64,000 bases of DNA from Floridanema evergladense (GTDB taxonomy: Bacteria; Cyanobacteriota; Cyanobacteriia; Cyanobacteriales; Aerosakkonemataceae): NCBI RefSeq assembly GCF_041929205.1, contig NZ_JBHFNT010000303.1. One strand, written 5' to 3'. Shown piece after piece: positions 1 through 7,231 of this stretch (within the stretch, counting starts at the first letter, position 1; each line of letters begins with the position of its first letter). Made by a program: the position numbers and the translations under genes. The notes beneath the pieces were generated by a model. That model was not told the DNA's origin, did not search any database, and was given only the letters and a program-made list of their open reading frames with translations.

Positions 1-59
1 TGATTGATTTGGACGTGGTGCCGCAGGTGTTGGATGAGGAGATGGTGTTGACGTTTTAA
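1..59 (+). CDS. 3' end of an unidentified gene (partial)
   Basis: An open frame entering from the left edge (first full codon at base 3) ends at TAA 57-59 and encodes only the last 18 residues, ending in VLTF. The acidic, hydrophobic tail has no recognisable motif, so no function is offered. The frame could be chance because it is so short; the absence of any other gene in the first 250 bases and a clean stop are the only support. Confidence 0.35.
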   Translation, partial: IDLDVVPQVLDEEMVLTF

Positions 60-182
60 GCCCCATGATCCTACCTTTGCGAGGAATTCTTTACATTTCT
101 TTACATCGTGTCCTATTTTGCGCGTATCTCGGCTTTACCCCAAGGTGGCACTTAATTGAGGAAAGCATCGCCAGCCTGAAAA

Positions 183-200
183 TGTGCGCCATGGCGCACA
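183..200. repeat. 18-bp perfect palindrome, copy 1 of 3
   Basis: TGTGCGCCATGGCGCACA is a perfect inverted repeat in the gap left of the first minus-strand gene. The same 18 bp occur at 32414-32431 (inside a longer 22-bp palindrome upstream of the primase-helicase) and at 36972-36989 inside a coding sequence. It differs from the common cyanobacterial octamer GCGATCGC. It could be a protein-binding site of the replicon or a dispersed cyanobacterial repeat. Confidence 0.7.
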
Positions 201-254
201 ATTCTACTGAGTTTCATAAATTACTCTCAAAGTTTAAGTAGAAAATCTTCATTG

Positions 255-758
255 TCAGACAACTACCTGCTGCCGTATCATCACCTGCTCTCGAATCGCA
301 GAAGCAGCTGCGGTGGCGATCGCCTCCCAATCCGATTCAGTTAGAATTGAGCGTAACAGAAAACGTAGTTCGGAACGCTCATTTTCCGATATCCTTGGCT
401 GTGCTGCTAGCTCTTGAGAGTACATTGCCAATAGTCGTTCTTGAACTTCTGGAGAAGGAGCGAGTAACCGCTGCAAAAGCAACTGTCTGCCACAATCTAC
501 TGCTGCTTCCATTCCTGCACCTAAATTCCAAGAAGCCAGTAGCTTAATAAACTCACTGATAATGACGGAACGCAACTCGAAGAAGTCAGCGAATCCAGAT
601 GGATTTTGGAGAAATTCTCCTAAGTTCGCTCCTAATTCAAAACCTGCTCCAATATCACATCCCGCCTCTTCCTCAATGCGAACTGCTTCCCTGACCCATT
701 CTTCATCCAGCATCAGTTGCATCAAATCAACCACTGTTTCTTCTGTTTGCTTTTCCAT
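255..758 (-). CDS. Hypothetical acidic helical protein
   Basis: A 167-residue protein that I do not recognise. It is acidic at the N-terminus (several Glu/Asp in the first 30 residues) and looks wholly alpha-helical, with no signal peptide or membrane segment. It lies 7 nt downstream of the 68-residue gene at 766-972 on the same strand, and that gene follows the nuclease-like gene at 1037-2338, so the three may be co-transcribed. The ATG at 758 is the first start in the frame; upstream there is only a weak purine-rich stretch. The protein is probably real because the frame is long and the adjacent spacing is tight, but its role is unknown. Confidence 0.65.
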   Translation of the reverse strand: MEKQTEETVVDLMQLMLDEEWVREAVRIEEEAGCDIGAGFELGANLGEFLQNPSGFADFFELRSVIISEFIKLLASWNLGAGMEAAVDCGRQLLLQRLLAPSPEVQERLLAMYSQELAAQPRISENERSELRFLLRSILTESDWEAIATAAASAIREQVMIRQQVVV

Positions 759-765
759 TTCTGTC

Positions 766-972
766 TTAGTTTAAGCTGCTTGTACCTTCACCATCTTTAG
801 TCCTTTTCAGTCGGTAGCGATATAGCGGTGAAGAGTGAATTTGTTCATCAAGTTGGGCAATTAAACTATCTAAAACTAAAATCTCTGCATCGGCTCTATT
901 GCAGATTTCCTTCATCTTGGCTGAAGTCTGCTTAACTGTTTCTAGATTGGGTAGCTTCGGTTCCTGAGTCAT
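766..972 (-). CDS. Small hypothetical helical protein
   Basis: A 68-residue protein with a central stretch rich in Leu, Ile, Ala and Glu that could form a coiled coil, and a basic, Tyr/Arg-containing C-terminal part. I recognise no family. It sits between the membrane nuclease-like gene (1037-2338) and the 167-residue gene (255-758), all on the minus strand, with a 7-nt gap to the latter, which suggests an operon. The ATG at 972 is the only sensible start. Small size makes the call less certain. Confidence 0.55.
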   Translation of the reverse strand: MTQEPKLPNLETVKQTSAKMKEICNRADAEILVLDSLIAQLDEQIHSSPLYRYRLKRTKDGEGTSSLN

Positions 973-1036
973 AGTAGGTTAATGGCAACTAGCATATCGT
1001 TATTGAAACGCTTGATTAATTCTTTGGTGAATGCGG

Positions 1037-2338
1037 CTATAGCATAGAAAGAGAGCGAATAACTTTTACTGCTTCACGAGTACTAATATCATTACGGCAT
1101 TCTTTAATTGGCTGGGAATTTCGTTCTCCATAGTAAGACTGGCGGACAAAACCTGCTCCTATAAAACGGTAGAAGGGGCCATTCCCCGCCCAGTCCATAT
1201 ACATATCCGCTTCTGGAAAATTTTGCCGCATTTCTGAATCTTGATAATGCCCGTAATACAGTGTCGTCTGACCAAAAAGCTGGGTATTCACTGTAATCTG
1301 ATTTTCTCGTTCAGGAATTCCCCCAATACCCCCGTATGTACCCTCAATTTTCTGCTCCAGCAAATAAGTTTTACGATATCTCTGTTTAGCCATTCGTCTA
1401 GCTTCTTTGGTTGTCCAAGGCTTAACAGGAAGCAAATCGGGTTGGACTTCTAATAAGTCTAAATAAGATCGATCGCCCGTCACTTCCCAGATTACCTGTG
1501 CTATAAATTTACAACAACTTAACGGTGCTTGCACTACCTGTTTTTCTGTGAACCGTACCACAATCCAACCCCACTCATTAAACAATTGATTGCGACGGAA
1601 ATCGCTATCTTCATCCCAGCAGTGTGTCGGTTTCAAAGACAAGCCAGCATAAGGCTCATCCACTTCCACATCAATACCAATACCTGAGATATTATGGACA
1701 ATAGTAAAGTCTGCCGAATAAGACTTCTTTGACATCGGAATCTTGAACTGAACACCCTGTACTGTGCTAGGAAAATAGCATTGTAAGTATCGCATAAATT
1801 CTTCTTCGCTCACCCCTTGCCGTGCTTGAGAATGACCGATTGGGTTAACTCGATTTGACATCAAATCTGATAGCAATTGACAACGTGATTTAAGATTAGT
1901 TAATAATTTTTGGGCTTTAATTTCAGGTGGATGCTCGGAAATTATCTGCTGTTTTTGATACGTTGCCAACTTTATTTGGTATTCGGACATTTGTTGTCGA
2001 TACTGCGAAAGCAGCTTAGTACGATAACTCAGTAAATATGTGTAAGCAGCTGCTATCAAACAAGAATAAGCACTGACAAGTAACAGCAATTCTATCCACG
2101 ACCAACCCCAAGAAACAGCCAGTAACGGAAGTGCGATCGCACCACCCAACCACAATAGCCAAATTAAACCAAACCATTCGACAGATGGCACTATTAATAA
2201 GTTCGGTAACTGTGGTTTTGTAACAGATGAAGAATTATCAGAAACAACTGTTATCTGATTGTCTCTAAACAAGTTTAAAGGATATTTACGGCAGAAATTT
2301 GTTACCGCTTCTGGATAAAACACCATCGGATAATTCAT
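1037..2338 (-). CDS. Membrane-anchored PD-(D/E)XK-like (VSR/DUF559-like) protein
   Basis: 433 residues. Seen: two hydrophobic segments at about 53-75 and 80-103, a helical, possibly coiled-coil stretch (105-150), then a soluble domain from about 175. That domain has an acidic helix (EEEF around 178-181), D210 in a strand (YSADFTI), E225 and D227 in the next strand (DVEVDE), then RNQLFNEWGW and VVRFTEKQV. This order resembles the VSR/DUF559 branch of PD-(D/E)XK nucleases, where the acidic residues bind metal and the Trp/Arg strand follows. Inferred: a nuclease-like domain facing the cytoplasm from the membrane, perhaps in defence or DNA processing. The final 130 residues are unassigned. Activity is unproven, and a classical E-x-K is not evident. 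Confidence 0.6.
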   Translation of the reverse strand: MNYPMVFYPEAVTNFCRKYPLNLFRDNQITVVSDNSSSVTKPQLPNLLIVPSVEWFGLIWLLWLGGAIALPLLAVSWGWSWIELLLLVSAYSCLIAAAYTYLLSYRTKLLSQYRQQMSEYQIKLATYQKQQIISEHPPEIKAQKLLTNLKSRCQLLSDLMSNRVNPIGHSQARQGVSEEEFMRYLQCYFPSTVQGVQFKIPMSKKSYSADFTIVHNISGIGIDVEVDEPYAGLSLKPTHCWDEDSDFRRNQLFNEWGWIVVRFTEKQVVQAPLSCCKFIAQVIWEVTGDRSYLDLLEVQPDLLPVKPWTTKEARRMAKQRYRKTYLLEQKIEGTYGGIGGIPERENQITVNTQLFGQTTLYYGHYQDSEMRQNFPEADMYMDWAGNGPFYRFIGAGFVRQSYYGERNSQPIKECRNDISTREAVKVIRSLSML

Positions 2339-2396
2339 TTTCTTTTTTTTTTTGGTAGCGCTGTCGCGCTTTGTTGTAAAAAACTAGTAGAAATAA

Positions 2397-2570
2397 ATGC
2401 CAAAACTTACTCAGAAAAAGCCTCAGTACCGAAAAGGCAATCGAGCCATCAACGAACCCTCTACAGTCAAACCAATTCCTATTGAACCTGATGAAGAAAC
2501 TGAAACAATCTTAGCTCGAATAGAAGCCGAACGCGATTACTATCACACTTGTACTAACAGTAAATACTGA
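2397..2570 (+). CDS. Small basic/acidic protein overlapping the Gp157-like gene
   Basis: A 57-residue frame from ATG 2397 to TGA 2570. The N-terminal part is basic (several Lys, Gln, Arg), followed by a Pro-rich stretch and an acidic tail region (PDEETET). The stop overlaps the ATG of the next gene by one base (TGATG), the typical sign of translational coupling, which is the main reason to believe it. No family is recognised. It probably forms a two-gene unit with the Gp157-like gene and may act with it. Confidence 0.6.
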   Translation: MPKLTQKKPQYRKGNRAINEPSTVKPIPIEPDEETETILARIEAERDYYHTCTNSKY

Positions 2571-3208
2571 TGAACTTAGCCACTCAATCTTTAGCTCATA
2601 CATCAATTACGGCAGCCCAACTTTGGCATCAATTAGAAATTGCCGAAACAACTGAAGAAATTGATCGCTTATTCCAATCAATTTGGCACAATCAAGAAAA
2701 ACAAGAAATTGCCATTGATGCTCATGCCGAACTTGCCAACCAAATTGATGCCGAAATTATAGCAATTAAAGCGAGAATGGAATTTCTAGTCCAATTGCAT
2801 CAAAGTGCGATCGATAAATTGGAAGGTTGGCGAGAGCGATTAGACCAAACTGTTATTTATTTTAATCAGATTGGAGCAATTACAGCCGAAATTGTTGGTA
2901 AACAGCATCGAATTACTGTCAAAGAAAACCCACCGACTTGTGAAGTATCTATCGACCCTTCTCAACTCCCAGACCAATATCGCCGTGTCGAAACTAAAAC
3001 CATAATTTCGGCTGACAAAAAGGCAATTACTGATGCTTGGAAGCAAGGAATACCTGTAGAAGGTACAAAAGTTTATCGTAGGCGTAAAGTAATTTATAGC
3101 TTACTACCAAGCAATTTACCTCAATACCAAGCTAGCACAATAGTCAATGTTGAACCATTAGAAAATCAGCCACAACCTACCAAAAAGCGACGTAAAAAAG
3201 CTGATTGA
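2570..3208 (+). CDS. Siphovirus Gp157-like protein
   Basis: 212 residues. The first two thirds are helical and Glu/Gln-rich, with a coiled-coil stretch of about 60-110. The C-terminal part carries a short beta motif (HRITVKENPPTCEVS), then IDPSQLPDQY, then ETKTIISADKKAITDAWKQG and a VxG segment. This order (a short N-P-P strand, 'lP..y', 'DKKAIkeA.k.G...pG') is the hallmark I associate with the Gp157 family of phages and mobile elements (PF05565), whose biochemical role is not settled although a phage-resistance effect has been reported for one member. The gene starts at ATG 2570 overlapping the upstream small gene, and ends just before a bidirectional hairpin. Confidence 0.75.
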   Translation: MNLATQSLAHTSITAAQLWHQLEIAETTEEIDRLFQSIWHNQEKQEIAIDAHAELANQIDAEIIAIKARMEFLVQLHQSAIDKLEGWRERLDQTVIYFNQIGAITAEIVGKQHRITVKENPPTCEVSIDPSQLPDQYRRVETKTIISADKKAITDAWKQGIPVEGTKVYRRRKVIYSLLPSNLPQYQASTIVNVEPLENQPQPTKKRRKKAD

Positions 3209-3211
3209 GCT

Positions 3212-3252
3212 AAAATAGGGGAGCAAAGGTATTATCCTTATTCCCCTATTTT
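3212..3252. terminator. Bidirectional Rho-independent-type terminator
   Basis: An 11-bp perfect stem, AAAATAGGGGA (3212-3222) with TCCCCTATTTT (3242-3252), a 19-nt loop, and T- or A-tracts on both sides. It lies between the end of the Gp157-like gene (+) and the end of the convergent small gene (-), exactly where a shared terminator is expected. Confidence 0.8.
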
Positions 3253-3259
3253 TGGATAG

Positions 3260-3460
3260 CTAGAGATTAATCCAATAGTGAGGGTCATCCACTTGCTCAG
3301 GGGTAATATCAAACAGTTTTGATAATAGATGTTTCCTTTGTTTAAGGATGCTATCTTCCTCATATTCAGTCAAATCAGCAATTAAATTAACCTCCACATC
3401 CAAATCAAACAGAAATGTTGTTTCCCTTTTAATTGCATTTTCAGTACCAACTATTTTCAC
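3260..3460 (-). CDS. Small acidic hypothetical protein
   Basis: A 66-residue acidic protein starting at GTG 3460. A GGAG sequence lies 8 nt before the start on the minus strand, which supports translation. It is rich in Asp/Glu and ends in DDPHYWINL. I do not recognise a family. It is convergent with the Gp157-like gene and divergent from the polymerase-like gene at 3638; its upstream region (3461-3637) is shared with that gene and contains the palindrome at 3538. Confidence 0.5.
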   Translation of the reverse strand: MKIVGTENAIKRETTFLFDLDVEVNLIADLTEYEEDSILKQRKHLLSKLFDITPEQVDDPHYWINL

Positions 3461-3537
3461 TATGCTTGCTCCATTTGATAATACGAAGTAGCTAACTTGG
3501 CCTTATGTTAGCACATTACTTGCTTTGCTTTTTTAGC

Positions 3538-3553
3538 CCCTCCAATTGGAGGG
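3538..3553. promoter_or_regulatory. Palindrome CCCTCCAATTGGAGGG, copy 1
   Basis: A 16-bp perfect palindrome, 84 nt before the start of the polymerase-like gene and followed directly by TATAAAA, which could be a -10-like element. Near-identical palindromes occur at 7123 and 9276, 93 and 97 nt upstream of the next two genes. The position and repetition point to a shared operator; alternatively it forms an RNA hairpin (stem CCCTCC/GGAGGG, loop AATT), and its GGAGG/CCTCC arms resemble Shine-Dalgarno and anti-Shine-Dalgarno sequences. Confidence 0.65.
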
Positions 3554-3637
3554 TATAAAAATCATTCAAGAGCAGGTTTTATTTGCTTAACCTTAATTGT
3601 CACGCTCAGAAAACTTGTAGTTCATTCATTTTCAATC

Positions 3638-6600
3638 ATGAAAAAGATAGCGTTTTCTACTGCAACTTATCACTCTACTGAATTAGCGAAAGGAGAGGGT
3701 CTTAAAATCCCTGTATTTGATATGTCGCTGACCGACGGTAAAACGAAAGGTCGCTATCAAGCTGAACCGGAAGTGTTGAGAAACTCAATGCTTGAACTGC
3801 TATTTGAACCATCTGAATTGAAATCGCTTGTGATTGTTAAACCCGACCCCGATGATAACAGTCACGACCCTCTCAAAAATATTGATTTTGGTGATGATAT
3901 TCCTAGAAGAGCTGCTTTCAGTTCTGGTAAAAATGTCTACTTTGCCGACCAACAACTTTCAACTAAACTATTAAGTATCTTTGCCACTCAACCCGACCAC
4001 GCCTGTCGTTATGGCTCTCTACTAGTCAGCAGTTGTACTCAAGGAGCGCAACTTTTAGATAGTTCCGCAGATGGTCAAGCATTGAAAGTTAAAATTGTTG
4101 ACTCTCAAAGCGATAATCCCAAAAAAAAAGCGTTAGCTAAAAAATGGCAAACTGGAGACTGTCATGGCAAAATCTCACCCGCTTTAGCTCAACAACTTGG
4201 AGGAATTCATAACCGACCTTTCCAATTTCGTATGGCATGGATGAAACAGTGGTCGCAGGAAGATTGTCCAACTCCAGAGATTAGCTTCTTAGCTAAAGGA
4301 ACCTTGCTACCTGATGCTCAATTAACTGATAATTCCGGCTATGATATCATTTTAGACCGCTCTTCTATCAAAGGAGTTGCTCGCGACCAACTTGCTTCTT
4401 TAATTCCTTGCGGTGATTACGAATTTCCCCAAATTGTTTTAGGAAATCGTGGTAATGCTAAAACAACCGAGTACGAAAATTCTTGGCAATTCTCGATTTG
4501 GTACTCAGAATCAGCCATTGAAGCTGACATCGTTCCTGCTACTAAAGCCGAGGCTCAAAAATTAGCAAGTTTACAAAATAATCGCATACAACTTGCTAAA
4601 TACTTAGTTGAACAACATGACAAAAAAGCAGCTTTCCGACAGACCACAGATGACACAGAAACCTCATTAAACGAACTAAGCGACGAGCAAACTAAACGCC
4701 ACGAATCTCGCCTTATCTCTATTCTCAGAAATGACAAATTGGGTCAATTACTAGACTTTCCCAAAGTTGTTGACTTCATGCAAGAACAACTTGCTAGAAA
4801 ATGGAAAGATTTAGCTATCAAAGGTGCCATTCATCATGGTTCCGCAATGGCTCAACCTGGTGAAGATTTGTTACCAGGAACGATTGTTGCACCTCATTTA
4901 CGACATGGAACGGAAGTTATCGTTACTCGCTACCCAATTGTTAGTAAAGACAACATTCGTCGCTACACAGTTAACAACAAACAAAAACCCGAACTCATGC
5001 AGTACAAAGGCTGTGTCTTCATTCGTCCCGACCAAGCTATGCAGCATCACCAATGCGATTTTGATGGCGACCAATTGGTAATTACACCTGCTTCCAGACT
5101 ACCTCACATTGCCAAAGAAACCCTTCATGCTAATGATGAAAATCAATACGAAGCTATCGAAAAACGCCCGAAAATTGATTACACTCAAGCTACTGACGAA
5201 GATGGTAAGCGTAAGTATACCAAACTCAGACAGATTGCTGTAGCGATCGCTAAAAACAAAATCGGCTGGGTAGCCACTTTGATTGGACGAGTACAATCTT
5301 CTGCACCAGAAGCAGGACAACCAGAGGCTTTATTCAATCAACGGAAACAGAAACTACTGGGTAAGTTATTCGATGCACTTCAAATCGAAGTCGATAGCCC
5401 TAAAAGTGCTACTAGGCTAGAAGACCACCATCCTAATCTACTAGAAACAGCTTCCAAGTGGTCTCAACAACATCCTTGCCACCTGTTCGATTTTAAAGAC
5501 GACCTCAGACTTTACAAAAGCGTACCGCTACCTACAGAAGATGGTACAGCAATTAGCGCGATCGCAAAAGTTGCTGTCAATCCAGCTTGGGAACCGACTC
5601 GTCTCAAGAGTCGCCATCGTGATGAATTTCGTTACCTTTTTAGTCCACCATCAGATTTAGACGAACGAGAAACTTGGGAGAAACATTACATAAATTGGGC
5701 GCAAGATGTCAAAGAACGTTATCGAGAAAGGATGGGCGAAATCTATGAGTTACATGGTGATAATCCTAGCAATTTAAAAGAGGCGGTTAGCAAATTGTAT
5801 GAGAGTTTGAGAAGCGATGTTGCAGAAACTTTTCCCAATCTAAGAGAACGCTTTTTAGCAGCCAGTGCGATGTGGCATTTAGAAACTACCAATCCTAATT
5901 TAGACGTTCCACGTAAAGCTGGTAAAGAACTTTCTCGCCAGCTTGAGATTGAATTTCATCTAGAATCGGATTACCAACAATTACACTCAGCATTACCTAA
6001 AGATACCTACATTCTTAGCGTTCCCTTTGAGGAATTTGTCAAAGACGATAAAGGTAAAATTGTCACAGACAAGCAACGAAAACCAGTCGTTCAAGATTTA
6101 GCTAAACAGTGGAAAGAGAGGCTAGATAGCAAAAACATTCAATACGAAGCTACATTGCATCCTAGTTTACCGATGGTCAACTTTGCTTTACTTGACCCTA
6201 GCGATAAGTTAATCGAAATTCTGGAAAAACGGTGTGGTAATAACATAAATGACATCGATAACTTGGACTTAACTTACCGTGATGGTTTAGGTCGGATTCA
6301 AGATATTAGTTCGCGGATTGTTGCACCTACCGAGTATACCTGGCTGGAGTCTCAACATCAAACACCTAAAGCAGCATTAGTGCTTAACTTGTTTACAGAT
6401 GAAATCTGTCAGCAATTACAAAACTTTCAATTTGACCGCGCCGAATTGATTGGACAGAAACACAATGATTGCAAAGATATTGATTTTAGCAATCGAGAAT
6501 GGAAAGGTCGAAAATTAACTTTTTCAGTTGGTTCCTTTAAGAGTTCTGACTTAAGGTATAACGGTAGTCCTATCGTCCTTCTTGATGGGAAACAATTAGC

Positions 6601-7090
6601 AATGTTTTCCGCTAATTCGCCAAAACTACCAATTGATGCTACCTTCGAGGCGACTATTGAACCTTCCTCAAAAGGCAGTAGCTTGCTGTTGAATATCGAC
6701 CCCAAATCCGTACAATTAATGCAGACAGTTGAACCAGAAATCCCAAATGAAGTAACTGCTAATGACGTAAAAAATGAGCAGGGTCAACTAGATTCTTTGG
6801 GTTTTTCGCAATTACTTAAAGAGGCGATTTACGACCTTTACAAACAAACCGGAGAAACTGAGTTTGTCATGGGTGATTGGAGCGTGAAAATTAGGAAAGT
6901 TCGTAACAATCTTAGATGTTGGGTTAACGATAAAAATGATAGTTCCGTTTTTGCGGCTGATTTGAAAACTGGCAGAATTATTAAGGAACTTTCACCAAGC
7001 AACTGCGATAAATTACTGGCACAAGTTTTTGAACCTACTCTCGAACCTAACAAACCAGAAACACCAGAAATGGCACAATCACAAGTTTAA
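3638..7090 (+). CDS. Giant two-barrel RNA-polymerase-like protein (RdRP/YonO class)
   Basis: 1150 residues. Seen: a first motif block with GDCHGKIS (173-180), PFQFR (194-198), FLAKG with K220, and LDRSSIKG with K245; a second block with VIVTRYP (427-433), YKGCVF (456-461) and CDFDGDQ with D474, D476 and D478. Known: in eukaryotic RNA-dependent RNA polymerases the first double-psi barrel carries 'G.GKIS', an 'AFQIR..gyKG' strand and a later Lys, and the second barrel carries 'v.KNP', 'CvvFp' and the metal-binding DxDGD, about 270-300 residues on; here the spacing is about 300. Multisubunit RNAP beta' has NADFDGD. Inferred: a single-chain RNA polymerase or a derived enzyme. The N-terminal 170 and C-terminal 600 residues match nothing I know. 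The final 80 residues look like a separate small domain. No other RNAP subunit is adjacent. Confidence 0.7.
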   Translation: MKKIAFSTATYHSTELAKGEGLKIPVFDMSLTDGKTKGRYQAEPEVLRNSMLELLFEPSELKSLVIVKPDPDDNSHDPLKNIDFGDDIPRRAAFSSGKNVYFADQQLSTKLLSIFATQPDHACRYGSLLVSSCTQGAQLLDSSADGQALKVKIVDSQSDNPKKKALAKKWQTGDCHGKISPALAQQLGGIHNRPFQFRMAWMKQWSQEDCPTPEISFLAKGTLLPDAQLTDNSGYDIILDRSSIKGVARDQLASLIPCGDYEFPQIVLGNRGNAKTTEYENSWQFSIWYSESAIEADIVPATKAEAQKLASLQNNRIQLAKYLVEQHDKKAAFRQTTDDTETSLNELSDEQTKRHESRLISILRNDKLGQLLDFPKVVDFMQEQLARKWKDLAIKGAIHHGSAMAQPGEDLLPGTIVAPHLRHGTEVIVTRYPIVSKDNIRRYTVNNKQKPELMQYKGCVFIRPDQAMQHHQCDFDGDQLVITPASRLPHIAKETLHANDENQYEAIEKRPKIDYTQATDEDGKRKYTKLRQIAVAIAKNKIGWVATLIGRVQSSAPEAGQPEALFNQRKQKLLGKLFDALQIEVDSPKSATRLEDHHPNLLETASKWSQQHPCHLFDFKDDLRLYKSVPLPTEDGTAISAIAKVAVNPAWEPTRLKSRHRDEFRYLFSPPSDLDERETWEKHYINWAQDVKERYRERMGEIYELHGDNPSNLKEAVSKLYESLRSDVAETFPNLRERFLAASAMWHLETTNPNLDVPRKAGKELSRQLEIEFHLESDYQQLHSALPKDTYILSVPFEEFVKDDKGKIVTDKQRKPVVQDLAKQWKERLDSKNIQYEATLHPSLPMVNFALLDPSDKLIEILEKRCGNNINDIDNLDLTYRDGLGRIQDISSRIVAPTEYTWLESQHQTPKAALVLNLFTDEICQQLQNFQFDRAELIGQKHNDCKDIDFSNREWKGRKLTFSVGSFKSSDLRYNGSPIVLLDGKQLAMFSANSPKLPIDATFEATIEPSSKGSSLLLNIDPKSVQLMQTVEPEIPNEVTANDVKNEQGQLDSLGFSQLLKEAIYDLYKQTGETEFVMGDWSVKIRKVRNNLRCWVNDKNDSSVFAADLKTGRIIKELSPSNCDKLLAQVFEPTLEPNKPETPEMAQSQV

Positions 7091-7122
7091 CCACAGCGAT
7101 AAAAAGCTTTCAAAACTAAACT

Positions 7123-7138
7123 CCCTCCAATTGGAGGG
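7123..7138. promoter_or_regulatory. Palindrome CCCTCCAATTGGAGGG, copy 2
   Basis: Identical to the 16-bp copy at 3538. It lies 32 nt after the stop of the polymerase-like gene and is followed by GGTTATTTTT, so it could also work as a terminator hairpin. It is 93 nt before the ATG at 7232, close to the 84 and 97 nt seen for the other copies, which is part of the argument for that start. Confidence 0.65.
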
Positions 7139-7231
7139 GGTTATTTTTCTGGTGAGAAACTACCTAATATGAGGAAGTCTTTAAACAACATCTCAAATTT
7201 CATAGAAAATATCTGTTTCAATTTTTTTATT

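Noticed and set aside
7169..7231. Start of the coiled-coil protein at ATG 7169
   Set aside because: Would put the start only 30 nt after the palindrome, unlike the 84 and 97 nt of the other copies; not excluded.
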